From Gammaproteobacteria bacterium (GTDB taxonomy: Bacteria > Pseudomonadota > Gammaproteobacteria > Burkholderiales > Burkholderiaceae_C): a DNA stretch of 64,000 bases. Under the pieces are notes generated by a model. It did not search any database. It saw only the letters and a program-made list of their open reading frames with translations, and had not been told where the DNA came from. Below, piece by piece: positions 43,618-52,460 of this stretch. The stretch spans positions 414,772 to 478,771 of the forward strand of contig JAHIYE010000021.1 of NCBI GenBank assembly GCA_018815325.1, read 5' to 3'. The number at the start of each line of letters is the position of its first letter. The stretch's first letter is position 1. Both the position numbers and the translations under genes were made by a program.

Positions 43618-45660
43618 TCACAGGCGCGCAGCCAGCACCGCACCTTCGCGAATTGCCCGCTTCGCATCCAGCTCTGTCGCCAGTGCTGCGCCACCAATGC
43701 GGTGGAACCTCGGTTCACCGGGCGTGGCTTGCGCTTTGGTATCCGGCATCAGCTCCGCCAGCGACTCCTGCCCCGCGCACAGCACCACATGATCCACAGG
43801 CAACACGCGCGGCATGCCGTCCACGCTGATGTGCAGGCCTGCATCGTCAATGCGCTCGTAGGCAACGCCTGAGAGCATCTTTACGTCGTTGCGCTGCAGC
43901 ACCGCGCGGTGCACCCAGCCCGAGGTTTTGCCCAGGCCCGCGCCGGGCTTGCCGGCCTTGCGTTGAAGTAAAAATAACTGGCGATAAGGTTCAGGGGGCG
44001 CTGGTGCCACCAGCCCGCCATTCGCCTGGGCCTGCAGGTCCACGCCCCATTCCTGGCACCAGCGCTCAATCGACACGGGCAGGGAGATCGCGGGGTCGTG
44101 CAGCAGGAACTCCGCCACATCAAAGCCAATGCCACCGGCACCGATGATGGCGACCTGTTTGCCGGGCGTCACCTTGCCCTGCAAAACATCCAGGTAGCTC
44201 AGTACCTTGGGATGGTCCACACCTTCGATGGACGGCTTGCGCGGCACGATACCGGTCGCCAAAATCACCTCGTCAAAGCCTTCCGCCAGCAACTGCGCGC
44301 GCGTCACGCGCTGGTTCAGTACCAGCTTCACACCCAGGAGTTCAATGTGACGGGCAAAGTAGCGCAGGGTCTGCGCAAATTCTTCCTTGCCGGGTACCCG
44401 CATGGCCACCTTGAATTGGCCGCCAATGCTGTCGCTGCTCTCAAACAGCGTGACCTCATGGCCGCATTCGGCAGCCACGGTGGCCGCAGACATGCCGGCC
44501 GGCCCGGCGCCCACCACGGCCACCCGCCTGGGCTGCGTGGTCTTGCGGTAGACCAGCTCGGTCTCATGGCCCGCACGCGGGTTCACGAGGCAGCTTGCGC
44601 GCTGGTTGGCGAACGTGTGGTCCAGGCAGGCCTGGTTGCAGCCGATGCAGGTGTTGATCTCGTCCACACGGCCCGTGGCTACCTTGTTCACGAATTCGGC
44701 ATCGGCCAGGAACGGCCGTGCCATCGACACCATGTCCACCTGGCCGCTGGCAATCATGGCTTCGGCCTCGTCCGGCATATTGATGCGGTTGGATGCCACG
44801 ACCGGCACCTTCACGCTGGCCTTCAGCCGTGCTGCCACGCTTGCAAACGCCGCGCGCGGCACCGAGGTGACGATGGTTGGTATGCGGGCCTCATGCCAGC
44901 CTACACCGGTATTGAAAATCGTCACGCCAGCCTGCTCCAGCGCCTGTGCGACCTGCACCACTTCTTCCCAGCTATTGCCGCCATCCACCAGATCCAGAAT
45001 GGAAATGCGGTACATCAGGATGAATTTGCGTCCCACGGCCTCACGCACCTGGCGCACGATCTCCAGCGGCAGGCGCATGCGGTTTTCGATGCTGCCACCC
45101 CAGTCATCCGTACGCTGATTGGTGCGCTTGCACAAGAACTGGTTCAGCAGGTAACCCTCGCTGCCCATGATTTCCACCCCGTCGTAGTCCGCATCCTGCG
45201 CCAGCTTGGCGCAGCGCACGTAGTCGTGGATGGTGGAGGCAATGCCGCGCTCGCTCAAAGGACGTGGCTTGAACTTCGAGATGGGCGACTTGATGGCCGA
45301 GGCCGACACCACAAAGGGCTGGTAGCCATAGCGACCCGAGTGCAGGATCTGCATCAGGATCTTGCCGCCTTCCTCGTGCACCGCGCGCGTCACCAGCCGG
45401 TGGTTCGCCAGATCGAAGAACGAGTTGAGTGTGCCACCAAAGGGCAGCAACCAGCCGCGCCGGTCGGGTGAGATGCCGCCCGTCACGATCAGGCCCACGC
45501 CACCGCGCGCACGCTCCCGAAAATACGCTGCGAGCTTGGGGTAGTTGTAATAGCGGTCTTCCAGCCCTGTGTGCATCGAGCCCATGACCACGCGGTTGCG
45601 CAGCGTGGTGAAGCCAAGATTCAGGGGGCGGAGCAGGTGAGTGTGGGTGGTGGTGCTCAT
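43618..45660 (-). CDS. fadH: NADPH-dependent 2,4-dienoyl-CoA reductase (FadH-like)
   Basis: A 680-residue flavoprotein. The N-terminal TIM barrel (residues 1-340) binds FMN. CIGCNQACLDHTFANQ with a later Cys holds the 4Fe-4S cluster at the barrel end, and VVGAGPAGMSAA starts the FAD/NAD(P) half. This matches FadH of beta-oxidation of unsaturated fatty acids, and its position beside the beta-oxidation operon agrees. Old-yellow-enzyme relatives with other substrates share this architecture. Confidence 0.93.
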   Translation of the reverse strand: MSTTTHTHLLRPLNLGFTTLRNRVVMGSMHTGLEDRYYNYPKLAAYFRERARGGVGLIVTGGISPDRRGWLLPFGGTLNSFFDLANHRLVTRAVHEEGGKILMQILHSGRYGYQPFVVSASAIKSPISKFKPRPLSERGIASTIHDYVRCAKLAQDADYDGVEIMGSEGYLLNQFLCKRTNQRTDDWGGSIENRMRLPLEIVRQVREAVGRKFILMYRISILDLVDGGNSWEEVVQVAQALEQAGVTIFNTGVGWHEARIPTIVTSVPRAAFASVAARLKASVKVPVVASNRINMPDEAEAMIASGQVDMVSMARPFLADAEFVNKVATGRVDEINTCIGCNQACLDHTFANQRASCLVNPRAGHETELVYRKTTQPRRVAVVGAGPAGMSAATVAAECGHEVTLFESSDSIGGQFKVAMRVPGKEEFAQTLRYFARHIELLGVKLVLNQRVTRAQLLAEGFDEVILATGIVPRKPSIEGVDHPKVLSYLDVLQGKVTPGKQVAIIGAGGIGFDVAEFLLHDPAISLPVSIERWCQEWGVDLQAQANGGLVAPAPPEPYRQLFLLQRKAGKPGAGLGKTSGWVHRAVLQRNDVKMLSGVAYERIDDAGLHISVDGMPRVLPVDHVVLCAGQESLAELMPDTKAQATPGEPRFHRIGGAALATELDAKRAIREGAVLAARL

Positions 45661-45836
45661 GCGATCAGGCAGCGTGAAGGGGGTTTCAGGAATCGCGGAA
45701 CAAGTCCGCGCTACCCAAATGGTGCCATAGCTTGCCCGGTCATGGTTCTGGCCGGAGATGAGCGGTTACCCAGGCTGTACTCGTGCGGTTGACAGGCCTG
45801 CGTGAAATCTAGCAGCCGCCTGTCGGGCAAGCGTCT

Positions 45837-46850
45837 TTACACGCTGCGTTGCACCCGTTGATCGATGGCGCCGAAGATGCTTTGCCCCTCGCGGTCGAAC
45901 ATCTCGATGCGAACGGTATCGCCAAACTTCAGGAAATCGCTGATGGGCTTGCCGGTTTCGATGGCTTCGTACATGCGCACTTCAGCCAGGCAGCAATAGC
46001 CCACACCGCCGTTGGCAATCGACGAGCCGTGCAGTCCGCTCTGCTTGTTCGATACCGTGCCCGAGCCGATGATGGAGCCTGCCTCCACGTCTCTGGTTTT
46101 GACCATATGCGCCAGCAGTTGCGGGAAATTGAAGATCATGTCGGTGCCGGCATCCGGCTGGCCGAACAACTGATGGTTGATGTGAACAGTCAGGGGCCGG
46201 TGCACGCGACCGTCCCGCCAGTCAGCCCCGAGTTCGTCCGGGGTGATGGCGACCGGGCTGAAGGCTGATGCAGGCTTGGACTGGAAAAATCCAAAACCCT
46301 TGGCCAGTTCTCCGGGGATCAGATTGCGCAGCGAGACGTCATTGACCAGAACCAGCAGGCGAATCGCCTGCATGCACTGGTCTGGCGTGGCACCCATTGT
46401 GAGGTCGCCGGTGATGACAGCTACTTCGCCTTCGAGGTCGATACCCCAGTCCTCTGAGCGCGCCAGAATGGGATCGCGCGGCCCGACAAAGGCGTCGGAG
46501 CCACCCTGGTACATCAGCGGATCGGTCCAGAACTCCGCAGGCAATTCTGCGCCACGAGCCCGGCGCACCAGCTCGACGTGGTTCACATAGGCAGAGCCGT
46601 CGGCCCACTGGAAGGCGCGCGGCAGTGGCGAATGGCAGGCCGCCGGATCAAACGGATCCGAGTGGGAGAAGGCTCCGCTGTTCAGGGCCTCATAAACCTG
46701 GCGCAGTTGCGGCTCACAGGCATCCCAGTCGTCGAGCGCTGCCTGCAGCGTGCGGGCGATGGCGGGCACGGCGCGGCATTGCGTCATGGCGCGGTTGACC
46801 ACGACCAGCGTACCGTCACGGCCTCCTTTTTTGAGGGTGGCAAGTTTCAT
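45837..46850 (-). CDS. Fumarylacetoacetate hydrolase family protein
   Basis: A 337-residue FAH-family enzyme, with the metal block DLEGEVAVITG (acidic ligands) and a C-terminal GSSIANGGVGYCCLAEVR stretch. The family cuts carbon-carbon bonds of diketo acids, such as fumarylacetoacetate or fumarylpyruvate, after aromatic ring opening. It lies downstream of a flavin monooxygenase, DUF2783 and VOC genes in one minus-strand run, so it probably does the last step of an aromatic route. An inverted repeat GACAGGC/GCCTGTC at 45791-45824 follows its stop. Confidence 0.88.
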   Translation of the reverse strand: MKLATLKKGGRDGTLVVVNRAMTQCRAVPAIARTLQAALDDWDACEPQLRQVYEALNSGAFSHSDPFDPAACHSPLPRAFQWADGSAYVNHVELVRRARGAELPAEFWTDPLMYQGGSDAFVGPRDPILARSEDWGIDLEGEVAVITGDLTMGATPDQCMQAIRLLVLVNDVSLRNLIPGELAKGFGFFQSKPASAFSPVAITPDELGADWRDGRVHRPLTVHINHQLFGQPDAGTDMIFNFPQLLAHMVKTRDVEAGSIIGSGTVSNKQSGLHGSSIANGGVGYCCLAEVRMYEAIETGKPISDFLKFGDTVRIEMFDREGQSIFGAIDQRVQRSV

Positions 46851-46856
46851 CGGTGT

Positions 46857-47396
46857 TTACTCTCCGGCATAACTGCCGTCATGCATCCAGCGGGCGTGCT
46901 GAGGGGCCTTCTTGGTAAGCGCCCATTCGTTGAGCATGTCCCACTTCACTTCGTCCAGCATGCGGCTCATCTTCGGTGTGCCGGTATTCGCGGCCAGTTC
47001 CAGACGGTGGCCATTCGGATCAAAGAAGTAGATGGATTTGAAAATGGTGTGGTCTGTCGGGCCCACCACCTTGATGCCGTCGGCCTCGAGTCTGGCTTTG
47101 GTTTGCAGCATGTCGTCAAGGGATTCAACCTGAAGCGCCAGGTGCTGGGTCCATTCCGGCGTGTTGGGGTCCCGCCCCATGGGTGGCTTGGTGGGTAGTT
47201 CAAAGAAGGCGAGCACGTTGCCGTTGCCTGCATCGAGGAAGACGTGCATATAAGGGTCGGGCTCCTTCGTCGAAGGGACTTCGTTCTCGGCGATTGCCAG
47301 GATGAAGTTCATGTTCAGGTACTTCTGGTACCACTCGACGGTTTCCTTGGCGTCCTTGCAGCGGTACGCAACGTGATGGATTTTCTGGATTTTCAT
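46857..47396 (-). CDS. VOC-family protein (glyoxalase/dioxygenase superfamily)
   Basis: A 179-residue vicinal-oxygen-chelate protein. Candidate metal ligands are HHVAYRC (His 7 or 8), Glu in AFFEL, His in QHLALQV and Glu in GHRLEL, a His/Glu/His/Glu set like glyoxalase I rather than the His-His-Glu of extradiol dioxygenases. In this operon it might isomerise or open a ring product between the monooxygenase and the FAH enzyme. The exact role is not known to me. Confidence 0.85.
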   Translation of the reverse strand: MKIQKIHHVAYRCKDAKETVEWYQKYLNMNFILAIAENEVPSTKEPDPYMHVFLDAGNGNVLAFFELPTKPPMGRDPNTPEWTQHLALQVESLDDMLQTKARLEADGIKVVGPTDHTIFKSIYFFDPNGHRLELAANTGTPKMSRMLDEVKWDMLNEWALTKKAPQHARWMHDGSYAGE

Positions 47397-47407
47397 GTCA
47401 TGCTCCT

Positions 47408-47638
47408 TCAGGTCTGGGCGTCCTGGCGCGCAATCGCCATGGCTTCACGCAACACGCAGAGGTCACCAATGTGGTTGGCCAGCAAAAGTATCAACTTCGC
47501 GTTGACCAGTGCACTTTGTTCATCTGAGAGATCTCGATGGGTCTCGATCAGGGCTTCGTAGAAATCATCGCCCGGTGTGTAGGCCTGGAAATAGCGCCTC
47601 CCAGGCTCATGGAGGTTGGGGCTCAGCTTGAGTGACAT
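47408..47638 (-). CDS. DUF2783 small protein
   Basis: A 76-residue acidic-to-neutral protein with two predicted helices, matching DUF2783 by its pattern (FYEALIETHRDLSDEQSALVNAKLILLLANHIGD). Such proteins are found beside FAD-dependent aromatic hydroxylases; the function is unknown. ATG 47638 is preferred to the farther upstream ATG 47725, which overlaps the monooxygenase gene. The stretch AKLILLLANHIGD could bind a partner protein. Confidence 0.8.
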   Translation of the reverse strand: MSLKLSPNLHEPGRRYFQAYTPGDDFYEALIETHRDLSDEQSALVNAKLILLLANHIGDLCVLREAMAIARQDAQT

Positions 47639-47648
47639 GGTGGGTGCC

Positions 47649-49322
47649 TTATTGAAGGTTGGCCGTCGCGCGCGCCAGTGCAGCACTGAGGGCGCTTGCA
47701 TCAAAATCCCGCCACCGCGCAGCAACGTGTTGATCCGGACGTATCAGGTAGGTGGTTCCCGACCGGGCATCGTAGCGTTCGGCGAAACGGTTCCTGCTGT
47801 CCACAAGGGCCTGCAGTTTTTCAGGTGCGATACCGGCCTGGGGGGAGATCAGGACGACTTCGACGGGGATAGGCCAGTCAGCCAGTGATTTGAATGCGCG
47901 GGCTGTTGCGACATCAACAGCGGCAGGGTCGCCGACATACACAAGGGCCACGAAGCGGTTACCCATGCGATCAAGCAGCCAGCAGTCAGTGCCATCCGCC
48001 TGCATCGGCGCATCATCCATGCTCGCACCCGGCACCATGTTGCCTGCAAACATCGCGGTGTCGGGCGTGTTCAGCGGCGAATCGGTCAGGACACAGGGAA
48101 CCGACAGGCGTCCGGAATTCACGAGGGTGCGGGCGAACGCATGATCACGGGCCAGGGTCAGTACGGCGTTGCGGAAGATCAGCGAGGTTTTGCTTTTGGG
48201 CGTGATGAAATCTGTTGAACGGGTCGAATTCAGCAGGTTTTCGTCGGCGGCGAAAACGCGTTCAGAGGAATAGCTGTCGAGCAGGCTTGAAGGGGCCTTG
48301 CCTTCGATGACCAGTTTGAGCTTCCAGCACAGGTTGTCGGTGTCCTGAATGCCGGAGTTGGCACCACGCGCCCCAAACGGGGAAACCTGGTGCGCCGCAT
48401 CACCCACAAACAGCACGCGGCCGTGGGTGAAGCTGTTCATGCGGCGGCACTGGAAGGTGTAGACGCTCACCCACTCCAGGTCGAACTCATGGGTCTCGCC
48501 CAACATGGCTTTGATGCGCGGGATGACGTTTTCGGGCTTCTTCTCTGCTTCTGGATCGGCTTGCCAGCCGAGTTGAAAGTCAATGCGGAAGACGTTGTCA
48601 GCTTGACGATGCAAGAGCACCGACTGCCCGGGATGAAAAGGGGGGTCAAACCAGAACCAGCGCTCGGTGGGGAAATCAGCCTTCATCACCACGTCGGCGA
48701 TGAGGAATCTATCCATGAATACCTTGCCGTCGATCTCCAGGCCCATCATGCGACGGATGCTGCTGCGTGCGCCGTCAGCCACGATCAGCCAATCGGTCTC
48801 CAGTGTGTAGATGCCATCCGGGGTTTCGACCTGCAGGGTGGCGCCTTGACCATCGGAATCGACGGCAATCACCTTGCTTTTGAAGCGCAGATCGAGATTG
48901 GACAACGCCTGCGCACGCTGGACTTCGTATTGCTCAAGGTAATACTGCTGGAGGTTGATCATGCCCGGACGCTTGTGGTCGGCCTGAGGCTGCAGATTGA
49001 AGTTGTAGACCTCTTCCTTGCGGAAGAAGGTGCGCCCCACGTTCCAACTCACGCCCTTGTCGACGCAGGGTGTTCCAATGCCGATGCGGTCCAGAATCTC
49101 CAGTGTGCGCTTGGCATAGCAAACGCCGCGGGACCCGACGGAAACCGTATCGTCGTCATCCAGGACGACCACCGGCACGCCAGACTGGGCCAGCTCAATG
49201 GCAGCAGCCAAACCAACCGGCCCGGCACCGACCACCACGACGGGGTAGCGCTGGGGCGTGCTGCCGGATTGCTCTGGTGGACGGACGTACGGGAAATTCG
49301 GATATCGATAGGTACTCAGCAT
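47649..49322 (-). CDS. FAD-dependent aromatic monooxygenase (MhpA/PHBH-like)
   Basis: A 557-residue flavoprotein hydroxylase of the p-hydroxybenzoate hydroxylase fold. VVVVGAGPVGLAAA (near residue 30) binds FAD, WLIVADGARSSIRR is the DG motif and VLFVGDAAHQVSPFGARG the GD motif. The C-terminal 150 residues are thioredoxin-like, as in MhpA/phenol hydroxylases. It adds oxygen from O2 to an aromatic ring using NAD(P)H. The genes after it (DUF2783, VOC, FAH family) suggest a ring-opening route; the substrate is unknown, perhaps a hydroxy aryl acid. Confidence 0.9.
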   Translation of the reverse strand: MLSTYRYPNFPYVRPPEQSGSTPQRYPVVVVGAGPVGLAAAIELAQSGVPVVVLDDDDTVSVGSRGVCYAKRTLEILDRIGIGTPCVDKGVSWNVGRTFFRKEEVYNFNLQPQADHKRPGMINLQQYYLEQYEVQRAQALSNLDLRFKSKVIAVDSDGQGATLQVETPDGIYTLETDWLIVADGARSSIRRMMGLEIDGKVFMDRFLIADVVMKADFPTERWFWFDPPFHPGQSVLLHRQADNVFRIDFQLGWQADPEAEKKPENVIPRIKAMLGETHEFDLEWVSVYTFQCRRMNSFTHGRVLFVGDAAHQVSPFGARGANSGIQDTDNLCWKLKLVIEGKAPSSLLDSYSSERVFAADENLLNSTRSTDFITPKSKTSLIFRNAVLTLARDHAFARTLVNSGRLSVPCVLTDSPLNTPDTAMFAGNMVPGASMDDAPMQADGTDCWLLDRMGNRFVALVYVGDPAAVDVATARAFKSLADWPIPVEVVLISPQAGIAPEKLQALVDSRNRFAERYDARSGTTYLIRPDQHVAARWRDFDASALSAALARATANLQ

Positions 49323-49372
49323 GGCCTTGATCAGTGTTCTTGCAGGTCCCGTCTTTCAACGGCATGGGAAAC

Positions 49373-50338
49373 TTACTCGGCCGCCTGCAGGGCATGCCAC
49401 ATTTCCTTGTCACGCTCGGCGGTCCAGATGCGTGGATGTTTGATGCCCTTGGCTTCATCGACGGCGCGAGCCACATCGAAGGGCAGGCAGTGCTCATAGA
49501 TGAAGACCTGGCCGAACTTCGGGTCCATCGCCTTGCGGGCATGGGCCATGGCCTGATTCAGGTTCATGTCCTGCGCGGCAGCCTCACGGGCAGAGCTCAG
49601 CAGTGTGGTGACAAAGTCGCGGGTGTAGGCCAGACCGGCCTGCACGCGCTCGGGATTCTCCAGTGCCGGACCGCGACCGGGCACGAGCTTTTCCGGCTTC
49701 AGCGCGGCCAGGGCGTCCAGCGTGGCGGGCCATTCCTCGAGCTGCGCGTCGCCCGTGTAGCAGGCAGCGTCCGCTTCCACAAGGTCTCCCGAGAAGAGTA
49801 CCTTTTCGGAGGGGACCCAGACAACGGTGTCCCCCTTGGTGTGGCCTGGGCCCACATGCATGATCTTGACCTCGAGCTTGCCCATCCACAGTGTCATCTC
49901 ATCCTTGAAAACCAGAGTGGGCCAGGTCAGGCCAGGGATCGAGTCGAAGGCATCAAACAGGCGGGGGAAACGCTCGTATTCGGACTGCATGTCCTGTGCA
50001 CCGCGTTCAACGATCATTTCGTAGGTGCCCTGGCTGGCAATGATCTCCTGCATGCCGGCCGCCTTGTAGCCCGAGGCCCCCAGCACGCGAACGGCATGGT
50101 AGTGGGACAGCACCACGTATTTGATGGGCTTTTCACTCACCTTGCGGATTTCGGCAATCAGCTTCTGCGCCATGACAGGCGTGGCCAGTGCATCGCAGAT
50201 CAGCACGGCGTCTTCGCCGATGATGACGCCGGTATTCGGATCGCCTTCCGCCGTGTAGGCCCAGCAGTGCTCGGACAGTTGCGCAAAAGTGGTTTTCTTG
50301 ACCGTCAGGTCGGCGACAGATGCAAACTGTTTGCTCAT
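49373..50338 (-). CDS. MBL-fold protein with altered metal site
   Basis: A 321-residue metallo-beta-lactamase-fold protein. The first metal motif, normally HxHxDH, reads HYHAVR (residues 79-84), so the Asp and final His of the second metal site are Val 83 and Arg 84. GPGHTKGD keeps His 166 and SGD keeps Asp 185, but the last site reads PGRGP with Arg 222 where His is usual. One metal might still bind at His 79, 81 and 166. It lies between the hemerythrin-LivF gene and the monooxygenase. Function unknown. Confidence 0.85.
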   Translation of the reverse strand: MSKQFASVADLTVKKTTFAQLSEHCWAYTAEGDPNTGVIIGEDAVLICDALATPVMAQKLIAEIRKVSEKPIKYVVLSHYHAVRVLGASGYKAAGMQEIIASQGTYEMIVERGAQDMQSEYERFPRLFDAFDSIPGLTWPTLVFKDEMTLWMGKLEVKIMHVGPGHTKGDTVVWVPSEKVLFSGDLVEADAACYTGDAQLEEWPATLDALAALKPEKLVPGRGPALENPERVQAGLAYTRDFVTTLLSSAREAAAQDMNLNQAMAHARKAMDPKFGQVFIYEHCLPFDVARAVDEAKGIKHPRIWTAERDKEMWHALQAAE

Positions 50339-50361
50339 GATGTTTCCTTGTAGCTAGAGAA

Positions 50362-51678
50362 TTACATGCCCAGATACGCGGCGCGTACCTGTTCATTGTT
50401 GAGGAGCTCCTGGCCCGTACCGGTGAGGATAACGTTACCTGTTTCCAGCACATAGCCACGATCGGCAATCGCCAGCGCCGCAAAGGCATTCTGCTCGACC
50501 AGCAGAATGGTCATGCCTTCGGCCTTGAGTGTCTTGACCACATTGAACACTTCTTCGACCAGCAAGGGTGCCAGACCCATGGAGGGCTCGTCAAGCAGCA
50601 GCATTCTGGGTCGACCCATGAGGGCCCGGCCAATCGCCAGCATCTGCTGCTGCCCGCCCGAGAGGGTGCCGGCCGGCAGTCTGCGTTTCTCCTTGAGCAC
50701 GGGAAACATGGCAAAGATCTTTTCCAGATCGCCCTCGACCTGGTTCTTGGGCTGGGTATAGGCACCCAGACGCAGGTTGTCTTCAATAGACAACGGGCCG
50801 AACACCTGGCGGCCTTCCGGCGTCTGGCAGATGCCGCGGCGCACGCGCAGGTCAGAGCGCAATTTGCCGATGTCTTCTCCGTCGAAATGGATGCTGCCTG
50901 CGCTCATGGGCTGCACGCCTGACAGCGTTCGCAAAAAGGTCGTCTTGCCCGCGCCATTGGAGCCGACCAGCGCCACGGTTTCACCGCGTCGCACCTCCAG
51001 GCTGATGCCGTTGAGGGCCTTGATGCGGCCGTAACAACTTTCCAGCTGGTTGACGCGCAACAGCACCTCAGCCTTGGTGGGCACAGTTTCTTTCTGCAGG
51101 CGCCCGATGGACTGGCCCCCCATGCCGATCGATTCGGGGGCCAAGCTGGCGATGCGGTGGTAGAACTCACGGAATCCGGCCTTGGCCTTTTCGCCGAACA
51201 AGGGGTCGTCATTGTCCAGAAAGGCACGGTCGATTTCAGCCCAGTCTTCCGTGCACAAGGCCTGGCGGGCGAGCGGGAAAACATGTTTCTCCTCGGCACG
51301 AATATGCCCCTTCAGCACAGTGGTGTAGTTGCGCAAGGCCACGGCAAATCCGGAGGCTGCCGCCTGGGATTTTGCAGCCTCCGCGAGGTGGTCGCGCAAG
51401 GCCTTCAGATTGCCGGGCCCGGCATCATGTTCTGTCTGCAGGCGATCGAGTATGTCGGCAGCTTCTGTGCTGCGCATGCGCAGGATGCGAAAGAGATAGT
51501 CGTCTTCCTTGGGGTGGTGCGATTGATCGACAAACTGTTCAAGGTATTCGAAGACCGAGTGGAAGAAGAAGGGGTCAATCGGCGCCCCGCCCTCGATTTC
51601 CTCGGCGACGTGGTCAATGGTGGTGGCCAGGCGCCACAGGTTGCTGTGGTCCTGGCTGATGATGCGTAGAGCTTCCAT
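50362..51678 (-). CDS. livF: Hemerythrin domain fused to LivF-type ABC ATPase
   Basis: A 438-residue protein with two domains in one frame. Residues 1-175 are an HHE hemerythrin domain with the full iron-ligand pattern: His 11, His 54/55, Glu 58, His 84, His 125, Glu 129 and His 132. Residues 203-438 are a LivF ATPase with Walker A GSNGAGKTT (239-247), signature LSGGQQQ (339-345) and Walker B LLLDEP (361-365). LivF proteins are usually about 235 residues. It is the fourth of the livH-livM-livG-livF genes, 14 bases after livG. An oxygen- or redox-sensitive ATPase for an aryl-acid importer is a reasonable inference. Confidence 0.93.
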   Translation of the reverse strand: MEALRIISQDHSNLWRLATTIDHVAEEIEGGAPIDPFFFHSVFEYLEQFVDQSHHPKEDDYLFRILRMRSTEAADILDRLQTEHDAGPGNLKALRDHLAEAAKSQAAASGFAVALRNYTTVLKGHIRAEEKHVFPLARQALCTEDWAEIDRAFLDNDDPLFGEKAKAGFREFYHRIASLAPESIGMGGQSIGRLQKETVPTKAEVLLRVNQLESCYGRIKALNGISLEVRRGETVALVGSNGAGKTTFLRTLSGVQPMSAGSIHFDGEDIGKLRSDLRVRRGICQTPEGRQVFGPLSIEDNLRLGAYTQPKNQVEGDLEKIFAMFPVLKEKRRLPAGTLSGGQQQMLAIGRALMGRPRMLLLDEPSMGLAPLLVEEVFNVVKTLKAEGMTILLVEQNAFAALAIADRGYVLETGNVILTGTGQELLNNEQVRAAYLGM

Positions 51679-51692
51679 GCGTATTTTCTTTT

Positions 51693-52460
51693 TCAGGCGT
51701 GCGAGCCGAGATAGGCGGCGATCACGTCGGGATTCCTGCGGACCTCTTCTCCCGTGCCTTCAGTCAGTTTCTTGCCGTAATCCAGGACGAGGATGCGGTC
51801 AGACAGGTTCATGACCATCTTCATGTCGTGCTCGACCAGCACCACGGTGATGCCGGAGTCGGCAATCTTGCGAATCAACTGGTCGACCTCAATGGTCTCC
51901 TTCGGGTTCAAGCCCGCGGCGGGCTCGTCCAGGAAAAGCAGTCGCGGCTTCAGGGCCAGCGCACGCGCAATCTCGAGTCGTTTCAGCGCGCCGTAGGGCA
52001 TGCTGTCTGCATGGGCCGAAATGTATGGCTCCAGCCCGACGAAGCGCATGAGCTCGGCCGCTTCCAGCCGGAGCTCCGCGTCGCGTCGCCTGAGTGCGGG
52101 AAAGCGCAGGGCAGCCTTGAGCGGGTTGCGATCGAGCCGCAGGTGGGCACCCACCATGACGTTCTCTATGGCACTCATGTTCATGCAGATCTGCAGGTTC
52201 TGAAATGTCCGGGCAACGCCCCGCTCGGCTAATTCATTCGGTGTCCTGCCACTAATCGGCTCACCATCCAGCAGGATTTCACCGCTGGTGGGGGTATAAA
52301 TTCCGGTGATCAGGTTGAACAGTGTGGTCTTGCCTGCACCGTTGGGGCCGATCACGGCATAGACAATGCCCGCTTCGATGCAGAAGCTGACGTTCTGTAC
52401 CGCCTTGACGCCGCCGAAATGGATGGAGAGCTGGTTGACTTCAAGCAATGACAAGCTCAT
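51693..52460 (-). CDS. livG: ABC transporter ATP-binding protein LivG-type
   Basis: A 255-residue ATPase of the hydrophobic/branched amino acid uptake family. Walker [10 protein letters not shown], a signature region with the LivG-like PYGALKRLEIARAL in place of LSGGQ, Walker B LLFLDEPAAG, and VEHDMKMVM as H-loop. ATG 52460 overlaps the livM stop by four bases. It pairs with the hemerythrin-LivF ATPase to power the importer, whose substrate-binding protein is encoded at 60224 in the phenylacetate operon. Confidence 0.95.
   Translation of the reverse strand: MSLSLLEVNQLSIHFGGVKAVQNVSFCIEAGIVYAVIGPNGAGKTTLFNLITGIYTPTSGEILLDGEPISGRTPNELAERGVARTFQNLQICMNMSAIENVMVGAHLRLDRNPLKAALRFPALRRRDAELRLEAAELMRFVGLEPYISAHADSMPYGALKRLEIARALALKPRLLFLDEPAAGLNPKETIEVDQLIRKIADSGITVVLVEHDMKMVMNLSDRILVLDYGKKLTEGTGEEVRRNPDVIAAYLGSHA

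Noticed and set aside
44098..45471. 457-codon plus-strand frame opposite the dienoyl-CoA reductase
   Set aside because: Antisense shadow: His/Gln/Ala-rich with no motif, while the minus strand encodes an intact flavoprotein.
45694..45824. Small inverted repeats CGCGGA/TCCGCG and GACAGGC/GCCTGTC in the 45661-45836 gap
   Set aside because: Short stems, a long loop in the second, and no T run; not enough to call a terminator or operator.
50362..51678. Artefactual joining of two genes by a lost stop
   Set aside because: There is no internal start with a ribosome site near codon 203 that would suit a separate livF, and the linker reads smoothly; the fusion is taken as real, though checking relatives is advised.
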